From Rhodospirillum sp. UBA1311 (lineage in GTDB: Bacteria; Pseudomonadota; Alphaproteobacteria; Rhodospirillales; Rhodospirillaceae), in contig DBTR01000017.1 of NCBI GenBank assembly GCA_002307145.1, forward strand, positions 501-52,175: 51,675 nt of DNA, given 5' to 3'. The notes beneath the pieces were generated by a model. The model saw only the letters and a program-made list of their open reading frames with translations, ran no database searches and was not told the origin of the DNA. The first letter of the stretch is position 1, and each line of letters opens with the position of its first letter. Position numbers and translations under genes: made by a program. Of the stretch, positions 51,419 to 51,675 are shown one piece after another.

Positions 51419-51675
51419 ATGGCGAACGCGGGCGACGGCCGCGAAGTGATGGAATTCGACGTCCTGATCGTCGGCGGCGGCCCGGCGGGCCTCTCCGCCG
51501 CGATCCGGCTACGCCAGGAAGCCGCGAAGGCGGGCGCCGAGGTCTCGGTCTGCGTGATCGAGAAGGGCTCGGAGATCGGCGCGCACATTCTCTCGGGCGC
51601 GGTGATCGAAACCATCGCCCTCGACGAACTGATTCCCGATTGGCAGGCGAAGGGCGCGCCGCTCGACACCCCGGT
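51419..51675 (+). CDS. Electron-transfer flavoprotein-ubiquinone oxidoreductase (3' truncated by window)
   Basis: First 85 codons of a flavoprotein dehydrogenase. MEFDVLIVGGGPAGLSAAI is the FAD-binding Rossmann start, followed by VIEKGSEIGAHILSGAVIE, which is diagnostic of ETF-QO, the enzyme that passes electrons from ETF to ubiquinone. LIPDWQAKGAPLDTPV continues the family pattern to the window edge. ATG 51419 has GAGG 8 bases upstream; ATG 51410 and 51449 are in the same frame. The C-terminal domains and [4Fe-4S] site are outside the window. Confidence 0.9.
   Translation, partial: MANAGDGREVMEFDVLIVGGGPAGLSAAIRLRQEAAKAGAEVSVCVIEKGSEIGAHILSGAVIETIALDELIPDWQAKGAPLDTP

Overview
The window is a compact, very GC-rich chromosomal segment. 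It most resembles an alphaproteobacterium, probably of the Rhodospirillales type. The evidence is an Fo operon with separate b' and b subunits standing apart from the F1 genes, a CcrM-type GANTC methyltransferase directly behind rnhB, the block mutY / DUF721 (DciA-like) / dsbA-like / smc, and HtrA next to an OmpR-type two-component pair. No rRNA, tRNA, CRISPR array or intact insertion sequence was seen. Both ends cut through genes: macB on the left and an ETF-ubiquinone oxidoreductase on the right. Layout: 1-4.7 kb carries the end of a MacB-type exporter, its outer-membrane lipoprotein, a nitroreductase and an ABC-2 drug-type exporter. 4.8-10.4 kb is a LacI-controlled ABC import operon ending in a GpdQ-like metallophosphodiesterase, which suggests uptake and hydrolysis of a phosphodiester or other organophosphate. 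10.5-12.1 kb is a cobalamin riboswitch followed by an orphan CobN/ChlH-N-terminal-like protein and a BtuF-like binding protein. 12.1-15.6 kb has a ParA-like ATPase convergent, through a perfect terminator hairpin, with atpI-atpB-atpE-atpF'-atpF, which has a near-consensus sigma-70 promoter. 15.7-22.1 kb is genome maintenance: smc, dsbA-like, DUF721, mutY and a LysE-type exporter. 22.1-28.5 kb is accessory locus 1. A six-gene minus-strand operon (aldo/keto reductase, MFS, Tat-flavodoxin, DUF4405 membrane protein, CMD-CMD-cupin fusion, SDR) is divergent from a LysR regulator. 28.7-35.2 kb has a GNAT, a histidine kinase and response regulator, HtrA, a small secreted protein, an isoprenylcysteine-methyltransferase-like membrane protein and a UPF0324 protein. 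35.3-40.0 kb is accessory locus 2. It has a second, clearly paralogous LysR, two secreted alpha/beta hydrolases, a stand-alone CMD protein and a stand-alone cupin, plus two broken pieces of an aldo/keto reductase. 40.3-46.5 kb is a HxlR-controlled RND tripartite efflux operon. 46.8-51.7 kb holds ccrM, rnhB, a soluble lytic transglycosylase, a family-4-like uracil-DNA glycosylase and the start of ETF-QO. The most unusual material is the pair of LysR/CMD/cupin loci. Their three regulatory regions share an ATTAG...CTAAT inverted repeat, with exactly 32 bases between the arms at two of the three sites. The reductase is intact at locus 1. At locus 2 it survives only as two fragments, which are on opposite strands and cover complementary parts of the protein. 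This looks like a duplicated and partly decayed LysR-controlled oxidoreductase module whose chemistry cannot be named from sequence.
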